A DNA stretch of 64,000 nt from Myxococcales bacterium (GTDB taxonomy: Bacteria > Myxococcota_A > Polyangia > Haliangiales > Haliangiaceae), in NCBI GenBank assembly GCA_016720595.1, contig JADKKI010000005.1, positions 124,001 through 188,000 of the forward strand, written 5' to 3'. Below, in pieces: positions 32,673 to 41,302 of the stretch. The position numbers and the translations under genes were made by a program. The notes beneath the pieces are model-generated. The model was not told where the DNA came from. It ran no database searches and saw only the letters and a program-made list of their open reading frames with translations. The number at the start of each line of letters is the position of its first letter. Position 1 is the first letter of the stretch.

Positions 32673-33935
32673 ATGACGATCCTTGGCTCGGCGCTCTCCC
32701 TTCCCAACGGCACGACGCTCCCGAACCGCCTCGCGAAGGCCGCGATGTCGGAGGTCCTGGGTGACCCGGGAACCGGCGCACCGACGGCGGAGCTGATGCG
32801 GTTGTACGAGCGGTGGGGAGCGAGCGGCGCAGGGCTCCTGATCAGCGGCCACGTGATCGTCGATCCGGCAGGGCGCGCCGAGCCCGGCAACGTGGTGATC
32901 ACCGATCGTCGAGATCTCGCCGCGCTGACCGAGTGGGCGACGGTCGCGCAGCAGCACGGCGCGAAGCTGTGGCTCCAGCTCAACCACGCGGGTCGGCAGG
33001 CGCCGCGCCGCATGACGAAGCAACCGGTCGCGCCGAGCGCCGTCGCCATGAAGGGTTTCGCGGGTGCGTTCGCCGCACCGCGCGCGATGACCGAGCACGA
33101 GATCCACGAGGTGATCGCGCGGTTCGCCACCGCCGCACAGATCGCGCAGGAGGCCGGGGTCGCGGGCGTGCAGCTGCACGCCGCCCACGGCTATCTGATC
33201 TCGCAGTTCCTGTCCGCGCGGACCAACCTGCGCGACGACGCGTGGGGCGGCAGCGTGGCGCGCCGCAGCCGGTTCCTGCTCGAGATCGTGCGTGCGGTGC
33301 GCGCGGCCGTTGGCCCCGCGTTCCCGATCGGCGTGAAGCTCAACTCTGCGGACTTCCAGCGCGGCGGGTTCACCATCGAGGAGTCGATGGAGGTGGCGCG
33401 ATCGCTCGAGGCCGCGGGCATCGATCTGCTCGAGGTCTCCGGCGGCAACTACGAGAGCCCCGCGATGGCCGGTGGTGGTGAGGTGCCGGGCGAGCAGCGC
33501 CAGAGCACGCGCGATCGCGAGGCGTACTTCCTGCACTACGCGGAGCGGCTCCGCACGGTGGTCTCGCTGCCGATCATGCTGACCGGTGGGATGCGCAGCC
33601 GCAACGTCATGGAGGCCGCGCTGCAGTCCGGCGCCGTGGATCTGATCGGCCTCGCACGCCCGATGACCCATGCACCCGAGTTGCCGCGACAGCTCCTCGA
33701 CGGCACTGCACTCGTCGCACCGGCGGTGAACATCCGCAGCCGGTTCCGGCGGATCGACGACGCGCTGCAGGTGATGTGGTTCCAGGCGCAGCTCCACGAG
33801 ATGGGGCAGGGGCGCGATCCCGATCTGGGCCTCGGCGCATGGACGGCGATCTGGCGCGGGCTGCGTGCGATGCTGTGGCCGAAGCGGACGGCGCCGCGAC
33901 GCCTCGCGCCCCGGCCGATCGGAGCGGCGGCATGA
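32673..33935 (+). CDS. NADH:flavin oxidoreductase (Old Yellow Enzyme family)
   Basis: 420 residues from the ATG at 32673. TIM barrel with FMN/substrate motifs: NRLAKAAMSE near the start, WLQLNHAGRQAPR, GVAGVQLHAAHGYLISQFLSARTNLRDDAWGG (His pair for substrate), KLNSADFQRGG, LEVSGGNYESP, LTGGMRSRNVMEAAL and IGLARPMTHAPELP. It lacks the C-terminal FeS domain of 2,4-dienoyl-CoA reductase, so it is a plain OYE-type ene-reductase, cytosolic and NAD(P)H-dependent. The stop overlaps the TetR start (ATGA). Confidence 0.9.
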   Translation: MTILGSALSLPNGTTLPNRLAKAAMSEVLGDPGTGAPTAELMRLYERWGASGAGLLISGHVIVDPAGRAEPGNVVITDRRDLAALTEWATVAQQHGAKLWLQLNHAGRQAPRRMTKQPVAPSAVAMKGFAGAFAAPRAMTEHEIHEVIARFATAAQIAQEAGVAGVQLHAAHGYLISQFLSARTNLRDDAWGGSVARRSRFLLEIVRAVRAAVGPAFPIGVKLNSADFQRGGFTIEESMEVARSLEAAGIDLLEVSGGNYESPAMAGGGEVPGEQRQSTRDREAYFLHYAERLRTVVSLPIMLTGGMRSRNVMEAALQSGAVDLIGLARPMTHAPELPRQLLDGTALVAPAVNIRSRFRRIDDALQVMWFQAQLHEMGQGRDPDLGLGAWTAIWRGLRAMLWPKRTAPRRLAPRPIGAAA

Positions 33936-34579
33936 CCGAACGAAGCGACGGACGAAGCGACCCGAGCGAGACGCCCGACCCGGGCCCGCCGAAGCCGCTG
34001 AGCAAGGGCGAGCGCACGAAGCAGAAGCTGGTGGCCGCGACCGGTGAGCTGCTCCGCCGCCAGGGCTTCCACGCCACCGGGCTCGCCGACATCGTCGACG
34101 AGAGCGGTGCCCCGCGTGGCTCCTTGTACTTCTACTTCCCGGGCGGCAAGGACGAGCTCGCGATCGCCGCGCTGCGCGCCGAGAGCGCACGATGGCGGGC
34201 GCGGATCGAGGCCGTGGTCGCCCGCGCGCCCGATCTGGGCGGCGCGATCACCGGGATCATCGAGGTCCTCGCCGAGGATCTCCGCGCGTCGAAGTTCCAG
34301 CATGGCTGCCCGGTGGCGGCGGTCGCGCTGGAGACGACCTCGGAGCCCGTGCGCAAGACGATCGCCGCCCACTACGCCGCCTGGGAGGCAGGCATCGCGC
34401 TCCACCTCGAGCACCATGGGATCGCGGCGGGCCCGGCGAAGCAGCTCGCCGTGGTCGCGCTGTCGACGATCGAGGGCGCGCTGCTCCTGGCGCGCGTCCA
34501 GCGTTCGACGGCGCCGCTGACCACGGTCGGCGTGGCGCTTCGCGCGATGGTGGCGGCAGTCGCACCTCGCGCGAGGTGA
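33932..34579 (+). CDS. TetR-family transcriptional regulator
   Basis: 215 residues. After a Pro/Ser-rich N-terminus, the HTH (KLVAATGELLRRQGFHATGLADIVDESGAPRGSLYFYFPGGKDEL, about 30-78) is of the LmrA/YxaF-like type with GSLYFYFPGGK. The C-terminal ligand domain contains a Cys in FQHGCPVAAVAL, a typical place for this subgroup. It sits between the OYE and PhyH genes with 4-base overlaps at both ends, so it is co-expressed and probably autoregulates through the AT-rich region at 32611. Confidence 0.9.
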   Translation: MTERSDGRSDPSETPDPGPPKPLSKGERTKQKLVAATGELLRRQGFHATGLADIVDESGAPRGSLYFYFPGGKDELAIAALRAESARWRARIEAVVARAPDLGGAITGIIEVLAEDLRASKFQHGCPVAAVALETTSEPVRKTIAAHYAAWEAGIALHLEHHGIAAGPAKQLAVVALSTIEGALLLARVQRSTAPLTTVGVALRAMVAAVAPRAR

Positions 34580-35349
34580 ACGCGCTACCGTCAGGCGTGT
34601 TCGCCGCCTTCGAGCGTGATGGCTACGCGGTGATCCGCGGGGTCGTCCCGCCGGCCGAGCTGGCCGAGTTCACCGCGACGTTCATGACGGTGATTCCCGA
34701 GCTGCCGTATCCACCCGGTCCCGACGGGGTGGTGCGAGAGGTCACCGGGCTCGCACGCGGGTACGAGCCGTTGACGCGGATCGCGTGCGATCCGAGGTTC
34801 GGCGCGCTGGTCGGTCAGGCGCTCGGCGCCGCGCGCGTGCAGCTGCTGCAGGATTCGCTGCTCTACAAGCCGGCGCTCGAAGGGGCCTCGATCGAGTGGC
34901 ACCAGGACCGCACGTACATCGGGTACCTGTCCCCGGCGCGCGTCGCGACGATCCGAATCGCGTTGTTGCCCGAGGACGAGGCCAACGGGTGCATGCGCGT
35001 GGTCGAAGGCAGTCATCACTGGGGAGAGATCGGCGCCAATCAATCGCTCACCGCACAGAGCGTGGCGTCGCTGTTGCCGAGCCTGACCGCGGAGCAGCAG
35101 GCCCGAGTCGAAGGTGCGCGTTCGCTCGAGCTCGCCCCCGGCGACGTCTCGATCCACCACTGCCTGACGTTGCACGGCAGCCCACCGAACCCGAGCGCGC
35201 GGCCGAGGCGGACGATCCTCCTGCGCATGTTCGACGCCGCGTGCCAGCTCGATCCGGCGCGGTTGCCGCCCGGCGCCGAGGCCTACTTCCCGGTCGACGC
35301 AGATGGGCACCTCGCCACGACCGCGTTTCCGCTCGTCCACGGCGGCTGA
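34576..35349 (+). CDS. Phytanoyl-CoA dioxygenase-family (PhyH) Fe(II)/2-oxoglutarate oxygenase
   Basis: 257 residues from a GTG overlapping the TetR stop. Opening FERDGYAVIRGVVPPAEL is the usual PhyH start. Iron ligands: WHQDRTY (HxD, about 113-115) and HHCLTLHGS (distal His at about 193-199). Arg in RPRRTILLRMF binds 2-oxoglutarate. The PhyH family hydroxylates CoA-bound or small lipophilic substrates. With OYE and TetR it looks like a small regulated detoxification or lipid-modifying unit. Confidence 0.87.
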   Translation: MNALPSGVFAAFERDGYAVIRGVVPPAELAEFTATFMTVIPELPYPPGPDGVVREVTGLARGYEPLTRIACDPRFGALVGQALGAARVQLLQDSLLYKPALEGASIEWHQDRTYIGYLSPARVATIRIALLPEDEANGCMRVVEGSHHWGEIGANQSLTAQSVASLLPSLTAEQQARVEGARSLELAPGDVSIHHCLTLHGSPPNPSARPRRTILLRMFDAACQLDPARLPPGAEAYFPVDADGHLATTAFPLVHGG

Positions 35350-35388
35350 CCTCTCGCGTGCCGTCCTCGAACGTGGCTAGATCGACGG

Positions 35389-35670
35389 ATGTCGACTGAT
35401 CCCGCCCCCGCCACGTTCCCGATCGGTGCCGCCGAAGCCCACGACTTCCTCGTCGGGATGTTCGCCGCGCTCGTGCATGAGGTCTACCAGCGGGTCGCCG
35501 CCGAGTCCGGCCTGTCGATGCCGTTCGACGCCAACACCAAGCGCCGGGTGATGACGCAGGCGATCCTCGAGACCACGCGATCGTTTCCGATCTCGATCCG
35601 CGGCCGATTCGAGCAGGCCGCCGAGGGCCTGGCCACCGAGCTCGCATCTGGCCGGCCGCTTCGCCCGTAG
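35389..35670 (+). CDS. Small hypothetical protein
   Basis: 93 residues, mostly helical: AEAHDFLVGMFAALVHEVYQRVAAE, then TKRRVMTQAILETTRSFPISIRGRFEQAAEGLATEL. No Cys, no signal. No family recognised. It is convergent with the PLP-enzyme gene (2 bases apart). Confidence 0.55.
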   Translation: MSTDPAPATFPIGAAEAHDFLVGMFAALVHEVYQRVAAESGLSMPFDANTKRRVMTQAILETTRSFPISIRGRFEQAAEGLATELASGRPLRP

Positions 35671-35672
35671 TC

Positions 35673-36668
35673 TCACTCCGGGAGCTTGATCTCCGCCGCC
35701 TCGCGATCCATCCACGCCTTCATCCACGCCGTGGACTTGTACCGGTCCCACTGATCGCAGGCGACCGTGACCACCGGCCCGCCGAGCCCGCCGCGCGCGG
35801 CGACCCGGAGTGCGGCGACGACGTTCACGCCCGTGGAGCCACCGACGGTGAGGCCCTCTTCCTTGACGAGGCGCTCGGTCATCGCGAACGCCTCGGCATC
35901 GGTCACGCTCTCCGCCGAGTCGAGGACGTCGCGGTGCAGATTCCCGGGCACCGAGCCCGAGCCGATGCCCTCCACCGCGAACGGGCCATCGGGGCCGAGC
36001 GTGCCGGTGTTGACCCAGCTCGCGATCGAGCTGCCGACGGGATCGGCGAGCACCACCTGGATGCCGCGGTCGTGCTCCTTGAGGCGGCGGCCCGAGCCGC
36101 TGATCGTGCCACCGGTGCCCGACGACATCACGAACGCACCCAGCGTGGAGAAGCCGGCGGCCTGGACCTGCGCGAGGATCTCCTCGCCGGTGCCCTTGTA
36201 GCGCGGCGTACCGTAGTGCGCGCCGAGGTTGGCCGGGTTGAAGAACTGGTTGGTCAGAAACCAGCCATTCTCCTCGGCGAGCCGCTTGGCGACGTTGCGA
36301 AAGTTGTGCGGCGCGGTGAGCGGGCCGTTCCTGGTGATGATCACGTCGGAGCCGAGCTGCCGCAGCGCGATCCGCTTGTCGAGCGCCATCTTCTCGGGGA
36401 GCACGCAGACCAGGCGATAGCCGCGCGCGCTGGCGAGGAGCGCGAGGCCGACGCCGGTATTGCCGGCGGTGCCCTCCACCATCGTCGCGCCGGGCGTGAG
36501 GAGGCCGCGCTCCTCGGCATCGAGCACGATGGCGCGCGCGGTGCGATCCTTGATGCTGCCTCCCGGGTTCAGGTGCTCGCACTTGATGAACACGGGGACC
36601 GGCAGACCGGCGGCGACCTTGGAGAGGCGGATCAGCGGGGTGTTGCCGATCGCGTCGATCACATCCAT
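35673..36668 (-). CDS. PLP-dependent cysteine synthase/cystathionine beta-synthase-family enzyme
   Basis: 331 residues, fold type II. Start MDVIDAIGNTPLIRL, PLP lysine in NPGGSIKDRTAR (about 43), Asn loop EGTAGNTGVGLALLA and the PLP-phosphate loop SSGTGGTISGSGRRL. It is a little longer than OASS and has no C-terminal CBS domains. The C-terminal VACDQWDRYKSTAWMKAWMDREAAE is as in cysteine synthase-like enzymes of actinobacterial/myxobacterial type. Reaction: beta-replacement on a serine-derived substrate; the natural one is unknown. Confidence 0.88.
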   Translation of the reverse strand: MDVIDAIGNTPLIRLSKVAAGLPVPVFIKCEHLNPGGSIKDRTARAIVLDAEERGLLTPGATMVEGTAGNTGVGLALLASARGYRLVCVLPEKMALDKRIALRQLGSDVIITRNGPLTAPHNFRNVAKRLAEENGWFLTNQFFNPANLGAHYGTPRYKGTGEEILAQVQAAGFSTLGAFVMSSGTGGTISGSGRRLKEHDRGIQVVLADPVGSSIASWVNTGTLGPDGPFAVEGIGSGSVPGNLHRDVLDSAESVTDAEAFAMTERLVKEEGLTVGGSTGVNVVAALRVAARGGLGGPVVTVACDQWDRYKSTAWMKAWMDREAAEIKLPE

Positions 36669-36689
36669 GTGGCCACCATACCCTACGGG

Positions 36690-37226
36690 TCAGTCCTCGT
36701 CCCTGCGCGGGGCGAGGCGCTGCTCGGGTGCGAGCGCGAGCAGATGCTTCGGTGTGAGGCCAGCGGCGCGGGCGGCGGCGTTGACATCCCCGCGGAACCG
36801 CGCCAGCAGGTCCACCACGTAGCGGTGCTCGAACTCGCGCAGCACGGCCACGCGCGCCTGGTCGTAGGGGAGGTCGGAGTGGACGCCGATGCCATCCTTG
36901 CTCGGCCGTGCGTCGAGGGGCTCGGGATCGGGCTCGACGCGCAGCGTGGTCCGGGCGACGCGCACGCTGTCACCGATGCCGAGCGTGCGCTCGCTGATCC
37001 GCACGTTGTCGTAGAACGTGCCATTGCGCGAGCCGAGATCGCGGACGACCACGCGCTCGCCCTCGACGCGCACGGCCGCGTGCCTGCCGGAGACCGCGTC
37101 ATCCGCGAGCACGATGACGCAATCGATATGCGAGCCCACGATCGCCTCGTCGTCACCTTCGCCGAGATCCCAGGTGCGACCGCGGTCGGGACCATCGGTG
37201 GCGAGCAGCCGGAGGTGCCGGGTCAT
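36690..37226 (-). CDS. FHA-domain protein with a Fis-type helix-turn-helix
   Basis: 178 residues from the ATG at 37226 overlapping the Rieske gene stop (ATGA). FHA domain at 5-100 with IVGSHIDCVIVLADDAVSGRHAAV (GxxSxxx..SxxH core) and DLGSRNGTFYDNVRI. After a linker, the C-terminus (FEHRYVVDLLARFRGDVNAAARAAGLTPKHLLAL) is a Fis/NtrC-like HTH. There is no AAA+ domain between. Such FHA-HTH proteins in myxobacteria bind phospho-threonine proteins and may bind DNA, so it is a possible link between a Ser/Thr kinase and transcription of the Rieske operon. Confidence 0.83.
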   Translation of the reverse strand: MTRHLRLLATDGPDRGRTWDLGEGDDEAIVGSHIDCVIVLADDAVSGRHAAVRVEGERVVVRDLGSRNGTFYDNVRISERTLGIGDSVRVARTTLRVEPDPEPLDARPSKDGIGVHSDLPYDQARVAVLREFEHRYVVDLLARFRGDVNAAARAAGLTPKHLLALAPEQRLAPRRDED

Positions 37227-38374
37227 CCGAACACCGTGCGCGCGACCTTGTGGTGGAACCAGTGTGGGCCGTGCTCGTCGTCGGGCGCGAACCGGCCGCG
37301 CGGGGCGAACCCGGAGCGCAGACCGCGGCTGACCTGCGCGAGCGCATCGACGTCCTCCGCGTCGACCTGCGAGCTGAGCCAGCGCTTGTCGCGCTGCGCA
37401 TGCTTCTCGCGATCGATCGCCCACTGGTACCAGAGGAAGCGCGTGGCATCGGGCCGGCCGGGGATCGGCTGGTAGACGTTGACCGAGAGGCCCCACGGAT
37501 AGAAGTTGAGCGTGAGGTTCGGCCACACGAACCACCACAGCGCGAACACGCGCCGGCCCTTGTGCGGATCGTGGAAGCGCTCGGGGAGCCACGCCGGATC
37601 GAAGCCATCCTCGGGCCGCGCCGCGTAGACCCACTGCAGCACCGAATCCGCGTAGCGCTCGGTGGTGTAGCTGCCGAGATCGATCGCATCGGCGAGGCCG
37701 CCCGGCGGGCGGTGGATGTAGCCGATGTGGAACCGATCGAGGTAGTTCCACGCGTGCTGCTTCCAGTTGCCGGCGATCTCCCGCACCTCTTCGGAGGGCA
37801 ATCGATCGGTCGGCGCGGGCATCTGCGCGAGCGAGGCCTCGATCTCGGACCACGTGTCGGTGAACGACCGCGCGGCGGGATCGAGGTTGACGAACATCAT
37901 CCGCCGCCACGCGGCGACCTGCAGCGAGGTCAGGTGATCGCAATCGCGGGGAAAGCCTTCGAGGCCCGCGAACCCGGGCTGGCTGACGAACCGGCCCGTG
38001 CAATCGAACCGTCGCCCATGCTGGCCGCACACCAGCGTGGGGCCGCGGCTCGCGCCGAGGACGAGAGGGAACCAGGCGTGCGTACACGTGTTGGGGAACG
38101 CGCGCAGCGTGTCGTCGTCCCAGCCGCGCTGCAGGAACAGCGGGCGACCGAGCAGCGAGACGGGGACGCGGGTGCCACGGGAGGCGGTCTGCTCCTCGAG
38201 TGGGCGCGGATCGTCGCCGCGTGCGCCGGACTCCGGCAGCAGCTGCCAGCTCGTGCGGAACACGGTCTCGAGCTCGCGGTCGAGGAACTCGGGATCGATG
38301 AACGCGCGGGCGGGGAGCGTCTCCGCGCGACGGATGTCGTCATCGACGTGGCACTGCGCGGCGGTCAACGGCAT
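37223..38374 (-). CDS. Rieske [2Fe-2S] ring-hydroxylating oxygenase alpha-subunit-like protein
   Basis: 383 residues. The Rieske cluster ligands are CTH (TCTHAWFPL, about 95-97) and CGQH (LVCGQHGRRFDC, about 116-119). The catalytic domain has WKQHAWNYLDRFHIGYIHR, with the His pair (about 212-217) of the non-haem iron site and an upstream Asp. Typical length for a subgroup with a single alpha component. The substrate (aromatic, choline-like or sterol) cannot be told. It heads an operon with the FHA-HTH gene and is divergent from the ribbon-helix-helix gene, sharing the 39-bp palindrome region. Confidence 0.88.
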   Translation of the reverse strand: MPLTAAQCHVDDDIRRAETLPARAFIDPEFLDRELETVFRTSWQLLPESGARGDDPRPLEEQTASRGTRVPVSLLGRPLFLQRGWDDDTLRAFPNTCTHAWFPLVLGASRGPTLVCGQHGRRFDCTGRFVSQPGFAGLEGFPRDCDHLTSLQVAAWRRMMFVNLDPAARSFTDTWSEIEASLAQMPAPTDRLPSEEVREIAGNWKQHAWNYLDRFHIGYIHRPPGGLADAIDLGSYTTERYADSVLQWVYAARPEDGFDPAWLPERFHDPHKGRRVFALWWFVWPNLTLNFYPWGLSVNVYQPIPGRPDATRFLWYQWAIDREKHAQRDKRWLSSQVDAEDVDALAQVSRGLRSGFAPRGRFAPDDEHGPHWFHHKVARTVFG

Positions 38375-38425
38375 GGCCCCGAGCCTACAGGCTGACGAAC
38401 GCAACCGGACCGTCGGGCGAGGCAC

Positions 38426-38471
38426 TTGACTTGTGTCACGACGTGATACATCGTGTATCACAACGTGACAC
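38426..38471 (+). promoter_or_regulatory. 39-bp palindromic operator (38433-38471) with a -35-like TTGACT (38426-38431)
   Basis: Outer arms GTGTCACG (38433-38440) and CGTGACAC (38464-38471) and inner arms GTGATACA (38443-38450) and TGTATCAC (38454-38461) are both perfect; only two centre-flanking bases differ. Each half is itself a tandem of GTG/CAC half sites. The GTG codons at 38453 and 38465, the only starts of the next gene, lie inside it, so binding would block transcription and translation start. Confidence 0.75.
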
Positions 38472-38908
38472 GAAAGCCGACGCCGCCCGAACCCACCGAC
38501 GAGCCCGAGGCCAAGGACCGCGTGATCCACACCCGCGTTCCGGAGAGCCTCGAGGCCGAACTGCGCGAGCGCGCGCAGGAGCTCGGCATGAGCGTCTCGA
38601 ACCTCGTGCGCAACGTCCTCGGGCACGCCTTCGGTCTGGTCGGGGATGTGGTGGCCGATGGTCACGCGATCGCCCGCGCCGCTCGGGGTGACAAGAAGCC
38701 CGCCGCACAGGCCCAACCCGCGTCATCTCCCGTGGCTCCGCCCGCGACGGCGATCGACGACGTCCTCGGCTGGCAGCCGATCGTGCTCGGAAAGAATGCG
38801 CTGTGCGCTCGCTGCAACGCCCTGCTGCCACGCGGTCAGGACGCAGCGGTGGGCGTCGGTACGCAGCTGGTCGTGTGTCCCTCATGCCTGAAGGAGCTAC
38901 GAGGATGA
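38453..38908 (+). CDS. Ribbon-helix-helix DNA-binding protein with C-terminal zinc-ribbon-like Cys pairs
   Basis: 151 residues from the GTG at 38453 (or 139 from the GTG at 38465). Residues 22-60 (DRVIHTRVPESLEAELRERAQELGMSVSNLVRNVLGHAF) form an Arc/MetJ-type RHH. A Pro/Ala linker leads to LCARCNALLPRG and VVCPSCLKEL, two CxxC pairs that look like a zinc ribbon. Length and start are fixed only by the palindrome region, as no ATG precedes the RHH. It probably binds the 39-bp operator and so controls itself, the AarF gene behind it (4-base overlap) and perhaps the divergent Rieske operon. Confidence 0.78.
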   Translation: MYHNVTRKPTPPEPTDEPEAKDRVIHTRVPESLEAELRERAQELGMSVSNLVRNVLGHAFGLVGDVVADGHAIARAARGDKKPAAQAQPASSPVAPPATAIDDVLGWQPIVLGKNALCARCNALLPRGQDAAVGVGTQLVVCPSCLKELRG

Positions 38909-40428
38909 TGAGCTTCGATCCCCCCAAGCCGCCGCCGCCCCCGTCGATCCCCGATGTGCCCGCACCACCGCCGCCGCCATCGTTGCCGCCGCTGCCGAAG
39001 CGCGAGGCCACGCTCGACCAGCTGCTCCAGCCGTTGCGCGAGACCGCGAGCGAGACGGTCCGCCTGCTCAAGCATCTCGGCAGCCGGATCGATGCGTTCT
39101 CCCTCGATCTCGCGCGCGACGTGGGTGCGGTCACCCGGGATGCCCAGGCGTTCGCCACGGCGGCGCGGGACAAGACGACGACGTTCTATCGCGCGACTCC
39201 ACGCGCGGCGAAGCTCGCCCAGGCGGGGGCCGCCTTGCTGGCGCGCCATCGCTGGCTGCGGCTCGCGGCGGCGGCGCGCGGCGAGGCCGGGCTCCGCGAG
39301 GAGGACCATCGCGACCTCGCACGGCGCACCGCGACGATGGCGGCGCAGCTGCGCGGCGGGATCGCCAAGCTCGGGCAGCTCGCCTCGTGCCGGCCGGATC
39401 TGATCGGGCCGATCTGGGCCCGCGAGCTCGCCGCGCTCCAGGATGACGTGCCGCCGATCGATGCCGCGGAGATCCGCGCGCGGATCGAGGCCGAGCTCGG
39501 CGCGCCGATCTCCGAGCTGTTCGCGGCGTTCGACGATGTCCCTCTCGCCGCGGCCTCGCTCGCCCAGGTCCACGCCGCGTTCCTGCCCGACGGGACGGCG
39601 GTCGTCGTCAAGGTCCAGGTCCCCGGCATCGAGGACATCATCGACGCCGACATCGCCGCGCTGCGCGCGATCGCGGGTGCGTTCGCCGAGCTGCCGGGCG
39701 TGGATCTGCCGACCCTGGCCGACGAGCTGTCGCGCGCACTCGCGGCCGAGCTCGACTACGTGGCCGAGGCCGCGGCGCTGCGCGCGTTCGGTATCAGTGG
39801 CGTGCGGGTGCCGCTCCCCTTCGAGGCGGTCTCGTCGCGGCGCGTGCTCACGATGACGCGGATCGACGGCGAGCGCTTGATCCCGAGTCTCGATCGGATG
39901 GCGCCGGCCGAGCGCGATCAGCTGCTCGCGGATCTGGTGTCCGAGGTCGCGGCGCAGATCCTGGTGCGCGGCCACGTCCACGCCGATCCGCACCCCGGGA
40001 ACTTCCTGGTCACGCCCGAGGGCAAGCTGGCGATGCTCGATTTCGGCTGCACGCTCGAGCTGGGGCCCGCCGAACGCGCCGCGTACGCCCGGCTCGTGCT
40101 CGCGATCGCCGGCGCCAATCACACCGCCGCCGCGGCCGAGCTGGCGATCCTCGGCTTTGACGCCGATGCTCCCGAGCAGCTGGTGGAGCTGACCGCCGCG
40201 TTGATCGGCGCGATGCGCCCGGGCACCGAGGTCAGCGAGCTCGACTGGGAGACCGCGTTCGCGACCCAGATCGCCCAGGCCAAGCAGCTCCGCGGTCTGA
40301 CGATCCCGCGCTCGTTCGTGTTGCTCGGGCGCGTGCTCGCGACGATCGCGGGCCTGCTCGCGACCTACAAGCCGAAGATCCAGATCCACCCGCTGATCGT
40401 TCGGCACCTCGCCGCCGCGATCGCCTAG
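38905..40428 (+). CDS. AarF/UbiB/ABC1-type atypical kinase
   Basis: 507 residues. A Pro-rich N-terminus (PPPPPS repeats to about 35) and a helical region precede the kinase-like domain. Motifs: RGGIAKLGQLAS (the KxGQ motif, about 148-154), PLAAASLAQVHAA (A-rich nucleotide loop), VVVKVQVPGI (ATP lysine), LVRGHVHADPHPGNFLVT and MLDFGCT. The family supports ubiquinone biosynthesis or lipid homeostasis with ATPase activity. C-terminal AAAIA has no clear membrane helix pair. Co-transcribed with the RHH regulator. Confidence 0.88.
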   Translation: MMSFDPPKPPPPPSIPDVPAPPPPPSLPPLPKREATLDQLLQPLRETASETVRLLKHLGSRIDAFSLDLARDVGAVTRDAQAFATAARDKTTTFYRATPRAAKLAQAGAALLARHRWLRLAAAARGEAGLREEDHRDLARRTATMAAQLRGGIAKLGQLASCRPDLIGPIWARELAALQDDVPPIDAAEIRARIEAELGAPISELFAAFDDVPLAAASLAQVHAAFLPDGTAVVVKVQVPGIEDIIDADIAALRAIAGAFAELPGVDLPTLADELSRALAAELDYVAEAAALRAFGISGVRVPLPFEAVSSRRVLTMTRIDGERLIPSLDRMAPAERDQLLADLVSEVAAQILVRGHVHADPHPGNFLVTPEGKLAMLDFGCTLELGPAERAAYARLVLAIAGANHTAAAAELAILGFDADAPEQLVELTAALIGAMRPGTEVSELDWETAFATQIAQAKQLRGLTIPRSFVLLGRVLATIAGLLATYKPKIQIHPLIVRHLAAAIA

Positions 40429-40447
40429 ATCCCTCTACGATGGCGGC

Positions 40448-41299
40448 GTGAAGCTGTCCCGCGGCGTCTCGTACATGGCGGCGAGCGCGCTCGGGTTCTC
40501 GGTGATGAGCGTGCTCGTGAAGCTCGCGAGCCAGCGCCTCCCGACCGCGGAGATCGTGCTCGCGCGCGCGGTCGTGACGCTGGTCGTCTCGTACGCGATG
40601 GTGGTGCGCGCCGATCTTCACCCGTGGGGCACCAACAAGCGCGGCCTGGTGTTCCGCGGCCTGCTCGGGTTCGGCGGGCTCACGTTCTACTACCTCGCGC
40701 TCGCGCACCTGCCGCTCGCTGACGCGACGACGATCCAGAACACCACGCCGCTGCTGACCGCGGTACTCGCCTGGTGGATCCTTCGCGAGCCGATCGGCTG
40801 GTCGACCGCGTTCGCGCTCGTGTGTGGGATCGGCGGCGTGCTGTTGATCGTCCACCCGAGCGGCGCGGGCCTCGATCCTGTGGGCGTGGGCGTGGCGCTC
40901 GCCGCCGCCACCACCTCGGCCTTCGCGTACGTGACCGTCCGGCAGCTCGTGCGCACCGAGAAGCCGCTGGTGATCGTGTTCTACTTCCCGCTGATCGCGA
41001 CGCCGCTCGCGATCCCGTGGGCCGTGGCCACCTGGGTCACGCCACAGCCGATCGATTGGCTGCTGCTGATCGCGATCGGCCTCGCGACCCAGGTCGGGCA
41101 GGTGTTCCTGACCATGGGGCTCGCCCTCGAGCGCGCGGGGAAGGCGACGTCGGTCGGCTATCTCCAGGTCGCGTTCGCGATGGCCTGGCAGTGGGCGGTG
41201 TTCGGCGATGCGCCGACCGTGTGGACGATCGGCGGGGCGTCGTTGATCGTTGCGGGCACGATCGCGGTGGCGCGATCTCGCGATAGGGTCGCGGCATGA
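40448..41299 (+). CDS. EamA/DMT-family transporter
   Basis: 283 residues from a GTG. Ten hydrophobic helices in two EamA repeats (GVSYMAASALGFSVMSVLVKL to LIVHP and GVALAAATTSAFAYVTVRQLV to IVAGTIAVA). The short loops and Pro/Gly pattern (VFRGLLGFGGLTFYYLALAHLPLADATTIQNTTPLL) are as in metabolite exporters of this family. Substrate unknown. Confidence 0.88.
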   Translation: MKLSRGVSYMAASALGFSVMSVLVKLASQRLPTAEIVLARAVVTLVVSYAMVVRADLHPWGTNKRGLVFRGLLGFGGLTFYYLALAHLPLADATTIQNTTPLLTAVLAWWILREPIGWSTAFALVCGIGGVLLIVHPSGAGLDPVGVGVALAAATTSAFAYVTVRQLVRTEKPLVIVFYFPLIATPLAIPWAVATWVTPQPIDWLLLIAIGLATQVGQVFLTMGLALERAGKATSVGYLQVAFAMAWQWAVFGDAPTVWTIGGASLIVAGTIAVARSRDRVAA

Positions 41300-41302
41300 A
41301 GC

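Noticed and set aside
30868..34190. Long minus-strand frames opposite the protease and OYE genes
   Set aside because: Antisense shadows typical of high-GC codon use; Arg-rich with no motif.
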